A stretch of DNA of 64,000 nt from Marsupella aquatica (lineage: Eukaryota; Marchantiophyta). Each line of letters starts with the position of its first letter. Within the stretch, counting starts at the first letter, position 1. Location: the NCBI GenBank assembly GCA_973895155.1, contig OZ316898.1, positions 20,956,001 to 21,020,000 on the forward strand, given 5' to 3'. Shown here one piece after another: positions 12,223 to 23,084 of the stretch. The position numbers were made by a program, and so were the translations under genes. The notes below the pieces were generated by a model. That model searched no databases and was not told the DNA's origin. It saw nothing but the letters and a program-made list of their open reading frames with translations.

Positions 12223-15216
12223 ATGACTGACCTTACGCCGAGGGAAGAAAGAGTGATTCAACGGGAGAGAGCTCGACTGCAGCAGCTCGCCGGGTGGCAT
12301 GATACACAGCGACTGAGAGGGGCAGAAAGAGCTGGTAGCTCCGAAACTGGAAGTGGCGTCGAAGAAGACATACCAGAAGAAGAGTCGGTAAGGAGAAGTG
12401 AGTCTCCAACCGACATGGGGGAACCAGAGGCACGGCCAGACGAGAGGCCAGGGACCAGATTGAGCCAGCGGTCGCGCATACATTACAAGGCATTTCATGG
12501 GAGAGGAGATGAGGATCCGGACGAATGGTTGGATGATTTCGAGGGAACCGCTGCAGCAAATGGAGAATCGGCCATCAAGATGCAGATTCTTCCCGGCCTG
12601 TTCAAGGGTGAGGCTAGGCCTTGGTACAGAGCATTAGATGTGGAAGATCAAGCCATCTGGGATATCTTCAAAACACTCTTTGTTAAGGAGTTTCGACCCA
12701 TTGGAACTTCAGAACTAGCAGTGCTGAAGTTGGGACAACTTCGGTTCAAGGAGAACAAATCCTTCAGGAAGTTCTTGCAACGCTTTCAGAAACTGGTAAG
12801 ACGTACAAAGACCAATGCATCTGAAGGTATGCAACTTCAATGGTTGGTGAATGCTTTGCCACAGAAGATGAGTTTTGCAATTAGGAAGGAGAACCCGGAG
12901 ACTTTAGCCGAAGCAATTAAGGATATTCAATTATACATTAATGCAGATATCACAAGCCGGAAGAAACAGCTTAAGTCTGAGAGTTCCTCATCAGAGGAGG
13001 GATCACCCCATAAGAAAAAAGATAAGAAGAAGAAACATTCCAAGAAGTCTAGAAGTGATAAGTCAAGCTCGGATAGTGGGAGTAGCAAGAGTGAGTCATC
13101 TTCTAGTTCTGAAGAAGAAAAAACTAGGAAAAGGAAGGGCAGAAGGAGAGGGAAGACGAAAGTCAAGATGGAGGCTAAGCCACCAGATAACATCGTAGCC
13201 CTTACCGAGCAACTTAAGGCTATCATTGCAGAGGTAAAACCAAAGAAGAAGGTAGTACAGGAGGATAGCTCTGTATGGTGTGCCTTATGTTATAAAACCG
13301 GACACCATAAAGATGCTTGTCCTAAGCTTAATACTAATCATGTTCGGCATGTGGCCGAGATCAGACCATGTCAGGGAGAAGTAGAGTACTTTTTGGGAGA
13401 TGCCGCTGATAGTGTTTTCGGCATCAGTGAGACTGGAGCACGAGACCTATCCAACAGACCTGCATCTCTGTGGTCAGGGTTAAGGAACAATCCAGGAGAG
13501 ATGTATCCTCGGATTATTCAGAACCCGTCAGTACCTCCTAGGCCGAATGTGCAAAGATTTGCGGCGTGCTATAATTGTGGTCAACCTGGCCATTTTGCTA
13601 GAGAATGCCCGAATGCACGCAAACAGGGTGATGGACAACCAGCTCAGCTATGTATGGGATGCCGACAGGAAGGTCATATGCTAGGGCAATGTCCTACTTG
13701 GTTGGCAGGCCTGGCCGCAAATCATAAGCTTTTGCCGATCAAGATCTTACCGCCAGGTACTACCCCCGGAGGAGTTCAAATCAACCACATCGAACTAGGA
13801 TGGCAAGAGGATGCCGAGGCAGAGTTCGTACCATCTGATGATGAGGCCGAAGCCCTATCAACCTTCTCAGAGGAGGATTTAGATCATGATTGCTACCGGG
13901 TCTCTACTCGATCTACCAGAAGGAAGGAAAGGTGGGATGGGCTGGCCAAAAATAAAGGGAAGGTTACGGAGGAAAGGATCGACTCTTCGTCAACATCAAC
14001 AGAAGGAGAAGGGAGGGCTCCGGCAATACAGGTAAGCCATGAGCCCACCAGTGAAACCAATCCTTCACAAGATAGCGACTTCAATCGAGATCATCCTAAG
14101 TTGTTCTACCCCTCTGTTACGGCTAGTGTTAAGGAACAACTAAGAGAATTAGAAACCCTGGAGAATACCGAAGCCATTGCCAAGGATGTAAAACGAGCAA
14201 AAGCATTGTTTGCTTCGGAAGACCCAACAGCTGTGGAGACTAGCGTGGCAAAACTGGCCGAATCCAAGACGGAAACACCACCAGAAGAGAAGCTGATTGT
14301 TCCCTATGACCTGGCTAAAGATGTACTAGAATCTAGAGTCTCGGCAACAGTAGGTCAACTATTGAAAAATAGCCCGTACTTCCGGAAGCAATTAAGGAAG
14401 GCTATTCTCGGCAAGCCGAGATTACCCAAGGTAGCAACCAGATCCGACGTACTAATGATAGAAGAAGATCAAGGAGCCCCAGCATTACCATTAATGATTC
14501 AAGGAGAATTATTACTACGGGTACCCATCGATGGAGGATCAGGGGTATGTATTATGATTGATTCAACAGCAAAAGGGTGGGGTCTAACACCGGAGATGAC
14601 TGGAAGAGTGTTGAACATGGCCAATGGATATCAGGTCATTCCAACGGGAGTGTTAACCGGCATCAAGACAGAGATAGGAGGTATCTTCTTTAGCATTAAC
14701 TATGTAGTAATGAAGCCGGTAAATCCTACGTCATTCCGGCTATTGATTGGTAGGCCATGGCTGTACCTAGCCGAGGTAATAGAAGATTGGGGTAAAAAGC
14801 AGTTCACTTTCGGGACCCCCTCTATCACGGTATCCTGGGACACTAAGGATGACCGTAGGAAAAGCATAAGGGAAGTAGATGGGTACGACAGTGGACTGGA
14901 GTCAGCCGATGAAGTACGTTGGTTAGAATGCCTCACTAACCTAACCGAAGAAGGTGTCTTTGGACCAGAGGTACCCCTCAGCGGATTATGGCAAGAACCA
15001 ATGGAAGGTGACTTGGAAGAAGAAGACGAAGAGGTCGAGGACTGCTTTACAATAGAATCCACCTTTTTAGCTGCAATTCCGGAGGAAGTAAAGGATGTAG
15101 ACCAATTGGATGAAACGGCTAAGTGGGGAGCAGTAGCAGGGACAGTGGATTTTCTGCAGGCGTTGTGGCAGAGCCGACGGGGTCCACAACGCCATCGATC
15201 ATCGGCAAGGAATTAA
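12223..15216 (+). CDS. Gag-protease polyprotein, internal copy 1
   Basis: 997 codons, intact. An N-terminal charged arm leads into a Retrotrans_gag-type capsid domain (about residues 85-240: FHGRGDEDPDEWLDDFE, KGEARPWYRAL, LRFKENKSFRKFLQRF). A Ser/Lys-rich stretch follows, then three CCHC zinc knuckles near residues 352-365, 449-462 and 476-489. The retropepsin has its catalytic motif as IDGGSG near residue 770 and a later LLIGRPWL strand. DGGS in place of DTG/DSG is usual in some plant Ty3 lineages. The acidic C-terminus runs past the start of the RT ORF, which lies one base back in frame. The overlap 15123-15216 suggests that RT is made by -1 frameshifting or from another mRNA. It forms the particle and processes the polyprotein. 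Confidence 0.9.
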   Translation: MTDLTPREERVIQRERARLQQLAGWHDTQRLRGAERAGSSETGSGVEEDIPEEESVRRSESPTDMGEPEARPDERPGTRLSQRSRIHYKAFHGRGDEDPDEWLDDFEGTAAANGESAIKMQILPGLFKGEARPWYRALDVEDQAIWDIFKTLFVKEFRPIGTSELAVLKLGQLRFKENKSFRKFLQRFQKLVRRTKTNASEGMQLQWLVNALPQKMSFAIRKENPETLAEAIKDIQLYINADITSRKKQLKSESSSSEEGSPHKKKDKKKKHSKKSRSDKSSSDSGSSKSESSSSSEEEKTRKRKGRRRGKTKVKMEAKPPDNIVALTEQLKAIIAEVKPKKKVVQEDSSVWCALCYKTGHHKDACPKLNTNHVRHVAEIRPCQGEVEYFLGDAADSVFGISETGARDLSNRPASLWSGLRNNPGEMYPRIIQNPSVPPRPNVQRFAACYNCGQPGHFARECPNARKQGDGQPAQLCMGCRQEGHMLGQCPTWLAGLAANHKLLPIKILPPGTTPGGVQINHIELGWQEDAEAEFVPSDDEAEALSTFSEEDLDHDCYRVSTRSTRRKERWDGLAKNKGKVTEERIDSSSTSTEGEGRAPAIQVSHEPTSETNPSQDSDFNRDHPKLFYPSVTASVKEQLRELETLENTEAIAKDVKRAKALFASEDPTAVETSVAKLAESKTETPPEEKLIVPYDLAKDVLESRVSATVGQLLKNSPYFRKQLRKAILGKPRLPKVATRSDVLMIEEDQGAPALPLMIQGELLLRVPIDGGSGVCIMIDSTAKGWGLTPEMTGRVLNMANGYQVIPTGVLTGIKTEIGGIFFSINYVVMKPVNPTSFRLLIGRPWLYLAEVIEDWGKKQFTFGTPSITVSWDTKDDRRKSIREVDGYDSGLESADEVRWLECLTNLTEEGVFGPEVPLSGLWQEPMEGDLEEEDEEVEDCFTIESTFLAAIPEEVKDVDQLDETAKWGAVAGTVDFLQALWQSRRGPQRHRSSARN

Positions 15217-16700
15217 ATACCAAGGGATCGGCATACAAGCCGATTACGAGGGCAGAACAAATTGAGGCCCTATTAGAAGCCGAGAGAGCACAGCGGCCTA
15301 ACTCTCAGGAGCAAGAGGTGGATGAGATGGACATACACGATCTAGAGCCAAGGCAGGAAGGGGAGCCGACCACTAATTCAAAACCGAATAGACCGGTAAG
15401 GGGACAATCTATGGACACCAAGGAAGGGACCGACTCGGCTAGTCCAGCCGAGATCCCAGTTTATGGAGGTATGAGATTAGAGAGACTGGAAGCCGAACTG
15501 GACCCGAATTTGAAGAAGCAGATTAATATGATCCAAGCACGGCAATATCGGAAGCTCGACTTAGGAGAGGGAAGAGAACTGAACTTAGGGAGAAACCTAG
15601 CACCTGAGCTCGAGAAAGAGATCAGTGACTTATTGATTGAATTTCAGGATGTGTTTGCATGGAGTCACCAAGATCTAAAGGGAGTAGATCCAACACTAGG
15701 GGAACATCGAATTGATCTCATGTTAGGAGCCAAATCATTTCGACAACCAATTCGAAGGATGAACCCGAAATATTCCCTGCTGGTCAAAACAGAAATCGAC
15801 AAACTAGTGGAAGCTGGATTCATCACTCCAGTCTTGCATTCAGACTGGGTGTCTCCAATTGTGATAGTTCCCAAGAAAGCTGGACCCGATGGTAAACCCA
15901 AGATCCGGGTTTGTCAGGATTACAGGAAGCTGAATGAAGCAACATTAAAAGACCATTTTCCTTTACCGTTTACTGATATGGTACTAGACATGGTAGCCAG
16001 TCATGAACTATATTCATTCATGGATGGATACTCTGGTTATAACCAAATCAGGATTCGGCAGGAAGACCAAATCAAGACGGCCTTCATCACGGAATGGGGG
16101 ATCTATGTCTTCAATCGTATGCCGTTTGGACTCTGCAACGCACCAGCTATGTTCCAACGATTAATGGTGAACATTTTTCATGATTACTTGAGAAAGTTCA
16201 TGGAAATCTTCATTGATGACTTTGCAGTATTCGGGAAGGCATCGAAACATGCTAAATACCTCAGGAAAACCTTCATGAGATGTAGAGAGGTGGGTCTCAA
16301 GTTACACCCAGATAAATGTTTTTTTGCAGTAATCGAGGGGGTGCTACTAGGTCACAAGGTATCAAGGAAGGGCATTGAGATTGACAAAGGTAAGCTAGCA
16401 GTATGGCTAGATATCATGCAACCTAAGAACATAAAGGATGTAAGATCCTTCTTGGGATGCATTGGTTACTATCGCCGGTTCATCAAGGATTTTGCCAAGC
16501 TGGCTTTACCATTAACCAATATGCTCAAGGCAGGAGCAGACTTCGAACCCACACCCGAACGAGTCACAGCGGTGGTAGAATTGAAGCAGATGTTAGTAGA
16601 GGCCCCAATCATGATAGCACCGGACTGGAACAAAGATTTTCATGTTTTTGTAGATGTCTCGGGCTTCTGTATTGGCTCCAGTACTAAGTCAGTTGGATGA
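15123..16700 (+). CDS. Reverse transcriptase (and start of RNase H), internal copy 1
   Basis: 525 codons in the -1 frame relative to Gag-protease. After a variable N-terminal 130 residues comes a Ty3 RT: HRIDLMLGAK, DWVSPIVIVPKK, CQDYRKLNEAT, SFMDGYSGYNQI, FNRMPFGLCNAPAMFQ, and the catalytic FIDDFAVFG near residue 364. The connection domain (VRSFLGCIGYYRRFIKDF) follows, then the first RNase H strand (FVDVSGFCIG) with its first Asp. The frame then ends and RNase H continues in the +1 frame of the next ORF. The first ATG need not be the true start. Confidence 0.88.
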   Translation: MGSSSRDSGFSAGVVAEPTGSTTPSIIGKELNTKGSAYKPITRAEQIEALLEAERAQRPNSQEQEVDEMDIHDLEPRQEGEPTTNSKPNRPVRGQSMDTKEGTDSASPAEIPVYGGMRLERLEAELDPNLKKQINMIQARQYRKLDLGEGRELNLGRNLAPELEKEISDLLIEFQDVFAWSHQDLKGVDPTLGEHRIDLMLGAKSFRQPIRRMNPKYSLLVKTEIDKLVEAGFITPVLHSDWVSPIVIVPKKAGPDGKPKIRVCQDYRKLNEATLKDHFPLPFTDMVLDMVASHELYSFMDGYSGYNQIRIRQEDQIKTAFITEWGIYVFNRMPFGLCNAPAMFQRLMVNIFHDYLRKFMEIFIDDFAVFGKASKHAKYLRKTFMRCREVGLKLHPDKCFFAVIEGVLLGHKVSRKGIEIDKGKLAVWLDIMQPKNIKDVRSFLGCIGYYRRFIKDFAKLALPLTNMLKAGADFEPTPERVTAVVELKQMLVEAPIMIAPDWNKDFHVFVDVSGFCIGSSTKSVG

Positions 16701-18390
16701 GAAAGGAAGGGACCATCCCATATACTTCGCAAGCCGTCAGCTTGCCGATGCCGAACGGAACTACTCTACCACGGAAAGAGAAGCATTAGGAGTCATTTAT
16801 TCTTGTAAAAAGTTTAGGCATTATTTACTAGGGTACAAGGTAATCTTTCATACTGATCATGAAAGTTTGAAGTACCTAGTCAATAAGCCGGACCTTACAG
16901 GCAGAGTAGCAAGATGGATTTTGCTATTACAGGAGTTTGACTATGAGCTGAGGATCAAGCCGGGGAAGTTACATACCAATGCCGACTTCTTTTCAAGGAT
17001 CACAGGTAAACCTGCCACGGATTGCATCGATGATCGATTCCCCGACGAGGAGCTATTCGTTGTGGAAATAGCTGGTACATGGTACCCTGAGATTTTACAA
17101 TTTCTCAGCACTTCCAGATTACAGCCAGGATTAAGCCGAGAGCAAGCCGCAGTCTTTGTGCGGAAGGTCAGACAGTATCAGTGCATTAAAGGCATACTAC
17201 ACAAGCATGGAATCAACGGCACGATTCAAAGATGTTTGGGAAAGAGAGAGGTAAAACGAGTCCTACGGGCCATGCATGGAGAGGAGGCCGGAGGACATTT
17301 TGCCCCAGTAACCACGTCTAAGAAGATATTAAATGCCGGTTACTGGTGGCCCACCTTGCACAAAGATGTCTATCAGTTTATCAAACAATGCGATCCTTGT
17401 CAACGAGCGGGAGGACCAAGGGCGTCCACCAGGCATCCACTGCACCCTATTCTACCTCTGGCACCATTCGAGAAGTGGGGTATTGATTACATTGGACCTC
17501 TGAAACCACTGACCCACCCTCGACGGAACAAGTACATAATCCTGGCTACGGATTATGCAACTAAATGGGTAGAGGCCAGACCAACAACGAAGGATGATGC
17601 AATTACTACGGCTAGATTCATGTATGAGCAGATCTTCACCAGGTATGGAGCACCCCTAGAATTAGTTAGTGATAGAGGAACCCATTTTTTGAATGATATA
17701 ATTAGTCGTTTAAATGAGCAGTATTTAGTTAAACATAGGCCTACTACTCCCTACCATCCAAAGGCAAACGGGTTGACAGAACGAGCAAACGGAATCATAG
17801 GAAAGATATTGAACAAGACAGTAGCTCAGAACAAACTCGATTGGGATGATAAATTGTTTGCTGCTGTTTTTGCTTACAATCTTGCCTATAAATCCACTAC
17901 CGGTCATACACCCTTCTTCTTAACCTTTGGACAAGAAGCCCTGGTACCCATGCAACTTGAGATACCGACATTTCAAGTTACAATTGAGGAAAGAGCCTCA
18001 GCGGAGGAGAGCCTAAAGGAGCGAGAATATAGGTTAGAAGCTTTAGAGGAAGCGAGAATGATTTCAGCCGAGAGAGTAGAATATAGAAAGAATATCATGA
18101 AGCAGCAGTATGATAAAAGGTTAAAAGTAGTTAGTATTCATACCGGTGATCTTGTGCTACTTTATGACAGTAGGTATAGTAGGTTTCCAGGAAAGCTTTA
18201 CACTCGCTGGTTAGGACCCTTTAGAGTAACCATGATGTTCCCCAATGGCTCCGTACAATTGGCCAACATTACGGGAGAGGTATATCCAGTTCGCATCCAT
18301 TATGACCGCCTCAAGAAATACTATATGGACGAAGATGAAGTTGTTCGCGAGGACGCTTCACAATTAAGTGGGGAGCTATGTGATGCCTAG
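16654..18390 (+). CDS. RNase H-integrase, internal copy 1
   Basis: 578 codons, +1 to the RT frame, overlapping it by 47 bp. It starts within RNase H: YFASRQL, STTEREALGVIYS with the catalytic Glu, HTDHESL and NADFFSRI with Asp residues. The integrase follows, with an HHCC zinc module (HGEEAGGHF ... CDPCQRAGG) and a catalytic D, D, E near residues 277, 339 and 376 (GIDYIGP, SDRGTHF, LTERANGI). A GPY/F-like C-terminal domain follows (WLGPFRVTMMFPNG). No chromodomain or PHD follows. The stop TAG lies inside the downstream LTR, whose first 12 bases TGTGATGCCTAG supply the last codons. Confidence 0.9.
   Translation: MSRASVLAPVLSQLDEKGRDHPIYFASRQLADAERNYSTTEREALGVIYSCKKFRHYLLGYKVIFHTDHESLKYLVNKPDLTGRVARWILLLQEFDYELRIKPGKLHTNADFFSRITGKPATDCIDDRFPDEELFVVEIAGTWYPEILQFLSTSRLQPGLSREQAAVFVRKVRQYQCIKGILHKHGINGTIQRCLGKREVKRVLRAMHGEEAGGHFAPVTTSKKILNAGYWWPTLHKDVYQFIKQCDPCQRAGGPRASTRHPLHPILPLAPFEKWGIDYIGPLKPLTHPRRNKYIILATDYATKWVEARPTTKDDAITTARFMYEQIFTRYGAPLELVSDRGTHFLNDIISRLNEQYLVKHRPTTPYHPKANGLTERANGIIGKILNKTVAQNKLDWDDKLFAAVFAYNLAYKSTTGHTPFFLTFGQEALVPMQLEIPTFQVTIEERASAEESLKEREYRLEALEEARMISAERVEYRKNIMKQQYDKRLKVVSIHTGDLVLLYDSRYSRFPGKLYTRWLGPFRVTMMFPNGSVQLANITGEVYPVRIHYDRLKKYYMDEDEVVREDASQLSGELCDA
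18363..18378 (+). other. Polypurine tract of internal copy 1 (same at 29225-29240)
   Basis: The short purine run AAGTGGGGAG, ending GCTA, sits immediately before the LTR start TGTGATG. This is the position where plus-strand priming is expected. It lies inside the integrase ORF. Confidence 0.6.
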
Positions 18391-21300
18391 ACAGGAATCA
18401 CTCGGCCGGTTAAGTGGGTAAAGCAGGAAGGCACCCTAGGAACACCTTAGTATAGGGACAAAACAAGGAAAATATAAACAATTAGGGGCAACCATGGAAC
18501 CCGGGCAGAGGCCGGAGGTAAGGCTAAGGGTGAAAACCCGATTAGGGTTAGGGTGCGTTAAGCGTCGGCGGCTAGGAAGGATCAACGGGAAGAAGGACCG
18601 GCAGAGGAGAGGGGTAAGGAGCGCTTGCAGGAGATGGTGGCTCATTTGCGAGCACGAACTAGGCAGACGACTACGGGAGGCCAACTACTGTCAGCTGCTT
18701 AGGCAAGCACTCGGGGAGAGAGTAGATACCGACGATCGACCTAAGGAGGGTATGAGCAACGTCAATCAAGCGGCACATTTCTGGGGATGCCTGTTCGAAC
18801 GGGCAACTGAGTACATCAAGACTTACGAGGACGAGGAGTCAGAAAGGGCAGCTCGAGAACGGCAGGAGCTCGCTCGATTGTGGGAGCTGCACAAGACGGC
18901 TTTCTTAGGAGGCGAACTCATCAAGGACGAGTTCCTGTGGACGCCTACTTCCAATCAACTCGACGATCTTCTGTTTTGCAAAGACAGCGTCGTCGGCATC
19001 CGAGAGGCCATCAAGAACTGCAACGACATACACTGGGAATTAAAGGGTAGCACGGAAAGGTGGACCCAGGCAACGGTGCTAGGAGAAACCTCCACGGCAG
19101 CAGAGATGAAGAGGAAGGGAGCCGTCAACGATGAAGCCACCCCGGCAAAAAGAACGAGGTCGGCGGCACCAAAGAAGCCAGCCGAGCAGTAGAGCAGGAG
19201 GCAGGGAGAAGCCGAAGAGGAGGAGGTCGATCCCATCAAGGCCATTCCAACCAGGGATGACACCTGGAAGGGCTGGGCGGCAACCCTACCGGTGGAGGTG
19301 CAACTACATTTTGCACGGGAGGAGGATGCATGCTTTACGGCCATGCAGACCAAGAAGTACCAAGGCTTCATGGCCGGATCCGGCTTGGAGGCCTTTGTAA
19401 GATTACCATGGCTGAAGCCGGAGGTACCGGAGTCAGACCTATTAGAATTCGTGGGGTCATGGGAACCCGAGACCAATTGCACGAGGATATATGGGAAGGA
19501 TTTCTATCTTACTCCCAAGGTAATTGCCGAAGTGTTTGGCTTGCCGATAGGCAATAAGACCAAAGTTGATACCAGGAAGACCTTGCCTGACAAGGAGTTC
19601 CGGTCGTTCCCCGGGCCATCAACGAAGAATGGCTTCTTCCGGAACACCTGCACCAACCCGCACATAGGAGAGATGATCGACTTCTTGCGGGTGACCATGC
19701 ATTGTAACTTGCCGAGGGCAGAGATCGGCAAGGCACAGGTCTATCTGGCAGAAAGGCCAGACCCAAGCCGGGACTACAACGGGTACCTCCTCAACCAATT
19801 GAAGAAGATCTTAAAGGAGGAGCAGCAGGTAATCGGCATGGGGAGCGTGTCGCGGCTTGGCTATCACATGCCGCTGTTGTGCCGGTATGCCAGAAGTCAG
19901 ACTTTTGCCCCGGTACTTCCCCTGCAGGTAAGGGCACCCGAGGAAGCTCCAACGCCGAGGCCGTTGGCTGAGAAGCCTCAACCACCTGTTAGTCCTACGA
20001 TCGAGCAGGTGTTTAGGCCCAGGAAGGAAGACTTGCCGATGCAGCAACCAGGCATGCAGAGTCTGCTGAAACTACTGGAGAAAGAAAAGAAATTGGCATC
20101 GGCAACAACAACGGCAACGGCAACAATGCAGGACACTACTACAGAGGTAGGCCTACACCGGCTCACAAGAGAAAACCCCTTTGCTGGAGACAAGAAGAGA
20201 ATCAGGCCGGAATCCAAGCCAGGTGTTCGAATGTACGTGGGAACCTCAAGCTCCGAATCTGAGGCAGAATTGCCTGAAGCTCCTACCGACGAAGAGGAGA
20301 GGGAGAAGCCGGACGTCCAAGAGGTAGAGGAGGCAGTGGAGGACTGCAGCCATGATAATTCCGGCTATGGGTCGGACCATCACGTTCTAGGAGTAAGGAC
20401 CTGTGGCCGGTTTGTCCCCACACTTCCAAGGGTAGTGCGAGGGGACCCCAACCAGCAGAGTAGCCCTGAGTCTCCCCCACCAGATGTTGCTCCCCCGAGC
20501 TTTGACGGCATAAAACAGACGGTGCAGGAATTTCAGGAGCGAATCAAGCAGGAGGAAGAGGCCGCCCTGGCTAAGGAAAAGGATTTACCAGGAGGAGATT
20601 GGCCGGAGGACATCAGGCGGCTAGCCGAAAAAGGAAGCAAACCTCTAGCCACAATTGAAGAGATCCGCAGGACGGCTTGGGAGCAGAGGCCACGATGGGC
20701 GATGCCGATCACTTCTACTTACTCCACCTACGCTAAGAATAGAGCCATGGAGTATGGTGAGATGTGTGGGGAACTTGCGCTCGGCATCTTTGGAGAGGAG
20801 TTGGAGATAGGACCCTTTTTTCATAGGGAGCAGTTGGAGAAGCACCAATTAGAAGAAGCGGTGGCTTTAGAGAGAAGCAAGAAGGACGAGGTCATTCGGC
20901 GGCTTAGGAGGATGGAAGCCGAGATTGAAGATCTAAGGGCGGCCAAGAAAGCCCAAGATGAACTGCGGATTAAACGACATGAGCTGAACATCATGCAGGG
21001 GCAGTTGGACACCGTGCAGGCTGATAATCAGAATATCAAGGATAAACTGACTCAGACGCAGGAAGAGTTGGCCGACACGATCAAAGAGAGGGAGAAGTGG
21101 AAGCAAGAGCTGAAGAATACAGAGGAGGCCCACATAACAGCCAACAGCCGGGCCATGGCGGAGACCCAAAGAAAGGAATGGGCGTTGAAAGGGGAGCTCG
21201 AGAAAATCCGCGGAGCCCTTGAGCAGAAGGAGGTCGAGTTAGGGAAATCCTATCAAGGGATTATGGCGCTGCAACAGGAGCTTGCGTCCCTGACGGCCAG

Positions 21301-23015
21301 CTTCAAGGCCGACCTAAGGGAGAAGGACGAGATGCTCGAACAGACTTACGCCAAGATGAACCAGATGGAGTCTGTCATCATTGCAGAGCTCGACAAGGAG
21401 CTAAGAGCAACCCAGGAGGAGAGGGCTACCTTGAAGAAGGAATTGGAGGAAGCCCACAGGGAGCAGGAGGAGGCCAAAAACGAGCTGGAGGGGGCACGTA
21501 AGGACCTGGATGAAACCCAAGAGGAGTTGGAGGAAATCACGAGGAAGATGGAGAACCTACAGCGGCGGGCCGACAACCAAACAGAGCGGCTGAAGAAACA
21601 AGCCGCAGTATTTAAATGCTTAGCTGCAGCAGGTCCATCTCCCGTTGGGACAAACCAGTTACCAAGGGTGGTACTTGCCGAAGGACAAGCCGCGCCACCT
21701 GCACCAGTGCCGGAAGTAAGTGGGAAGGGGAAGGGACCAGCTGCCGAGCCACCAACGAAGAAGAGGCGGAAACCTTCAGGGTCAAGGAGTAATACGACTT
21801 CACAGGCCGTGGTGATCAAGGAGGTAGACCCAGCACCGACCCCAGACAGGGTCACGGCTAAGGATCCAACTACCCTAGGGGAAGGGGAGGCCGAAGCCGT
21901 GGGAGTGGCTGAAGCCGAAGCCGTGGGTATTGCCGAGGCCGGTGTCGAGGCTGAAGCCGAAGGTGGACCCAGTCAGGCCGATGGAGAGTTGACTCGGTCA
22001 AGGGCAGGTAATCTGTCAGTAGGCGGGCCAACGGCAGTGGCTGAGGAGGAAGTGTTGGGGGCGTCCATTGAGGATCCACCACCGGTGTCGTGACGGTGCA
22101 AGGGCGCCGTTCCTTTTAGGGAGGGCGGACGTGGAGGGAGGAGGCGTGAGTGGGCAGGGCGGGCACGGATCTCCACGTTTAGGATTAGGATCAGAACCAG
22201 GAGCGGCCCTGACACTTAGCTTAGTGGGATTGCGGTCCCACTGGTAGGAGCAACACTTGTGCTCCTGCCTTGCTGTACATAGGTAGATTCGGGCAAGTAG
22301 ATTACTGTTAAGTAGATTAGGCTTACGATGCAAAGAATGGCGGATCCACTACCAGGATAAGTACCTGGGCAGCGGGGAGCTCAGGGCCTCTTCTTTAGCA
22401 AGTTTTTAGTTTGCACCAGCCGGGCTGGGATCAAGTAGTACGAGAAGCTCTCGGTTAGTCATACAGTGACCCTTGTGTATATTCATGTTTCCTCATGCCT
22501 AAGAGCTGAATAGAGTTGGCCTCACGGCTTAGTTCGCAGAACTTGTGTATGAGATGTACTGTTTGTATGGCAAGTGCATGGTATGACTCAGTCAGAATGA
22601 GTCATTTTGCTATTTGTGTGTCGCATTAACTTGTGTGAAGAGTGCCCACATCAACAGAAGGAAGGGAAAGTAAGCAGGGGAGTGAGAGTTGGATGTGTCG
22701 AGCTGAGAGAGGTCTTAGCGGCTTAACCAAGCCTATTGGGGATCATTCCGGCGGCGGAATCCAAACATACCTAACAAGACGGAGGGGAAGACAGGGGAAG
22801 ACAGGGGAAGGCCTATATTAGGCCGGCTACGTATCTCATGACCCGATGAAGGATCTGTCCAGTATATGTGTGTAAAATGTTAATAGTAGTAGTAGAAGGT
22901 TAGCAGCGTCCCATGCCGCTAAGCCGCGGAAACGGCCTCGCCAAGCACGAAACCTGCGGGAATCGGCTTGAGCTGGGGGGTTTCTTGGGTTTAGGGAGCC
23001 ATGGGACGCACCACA
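18379..23015 (+). repeat. Giant LTR2 (shared middle LTR)
   Basis: Same ends as LTR1 and LTR3. It differs from LTR1 and LTR3 where those two agree, for example near 18454, 18554, 18738, 19523, 19549, 19894, 20090-20115, 20315, 20362, 20395, 21010-21014 and 21272. The differences crowd into the first 3 kb. After about 21300 it is almost identical to the others. It serves as 3' LTR of copy 1 and 5' LTR of copy 2, and no target duplication is seen at either edge. Confidence 0.92.
18752..22093 (+). pseudogene. LTR-encoded globular/coiled-coil protein, LTR2 copy, one nonsense codon
   Basis: Same architecture as the LTR3 copy. TAG at 19190-19192 replaces a CAG present in both LTR1 and LTR3. The frame is otherwise open to 22091. 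The LTR2 protein carries private substitutions in the linker (near 20090-20115 and 20315-20365). A downstream ATG at 19292 could give a shortened 933-residue product that retains the globular block and coiled coil. Confidence 0.8.
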
Positions 23016-23084
23016 TTTTTGGCGCTAGATGGAGGGGGCATTTCTTAAGCCGTGAGATATGAAGTTAGAACGGAAGCGTAGGTA

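Noticed and set aside
13000-13140. Ser/Lys repeats in Gag as a separate SR-type protein
   Set aside because: It is a continuous part of the Gag frame between capsid and zinc knuckles.
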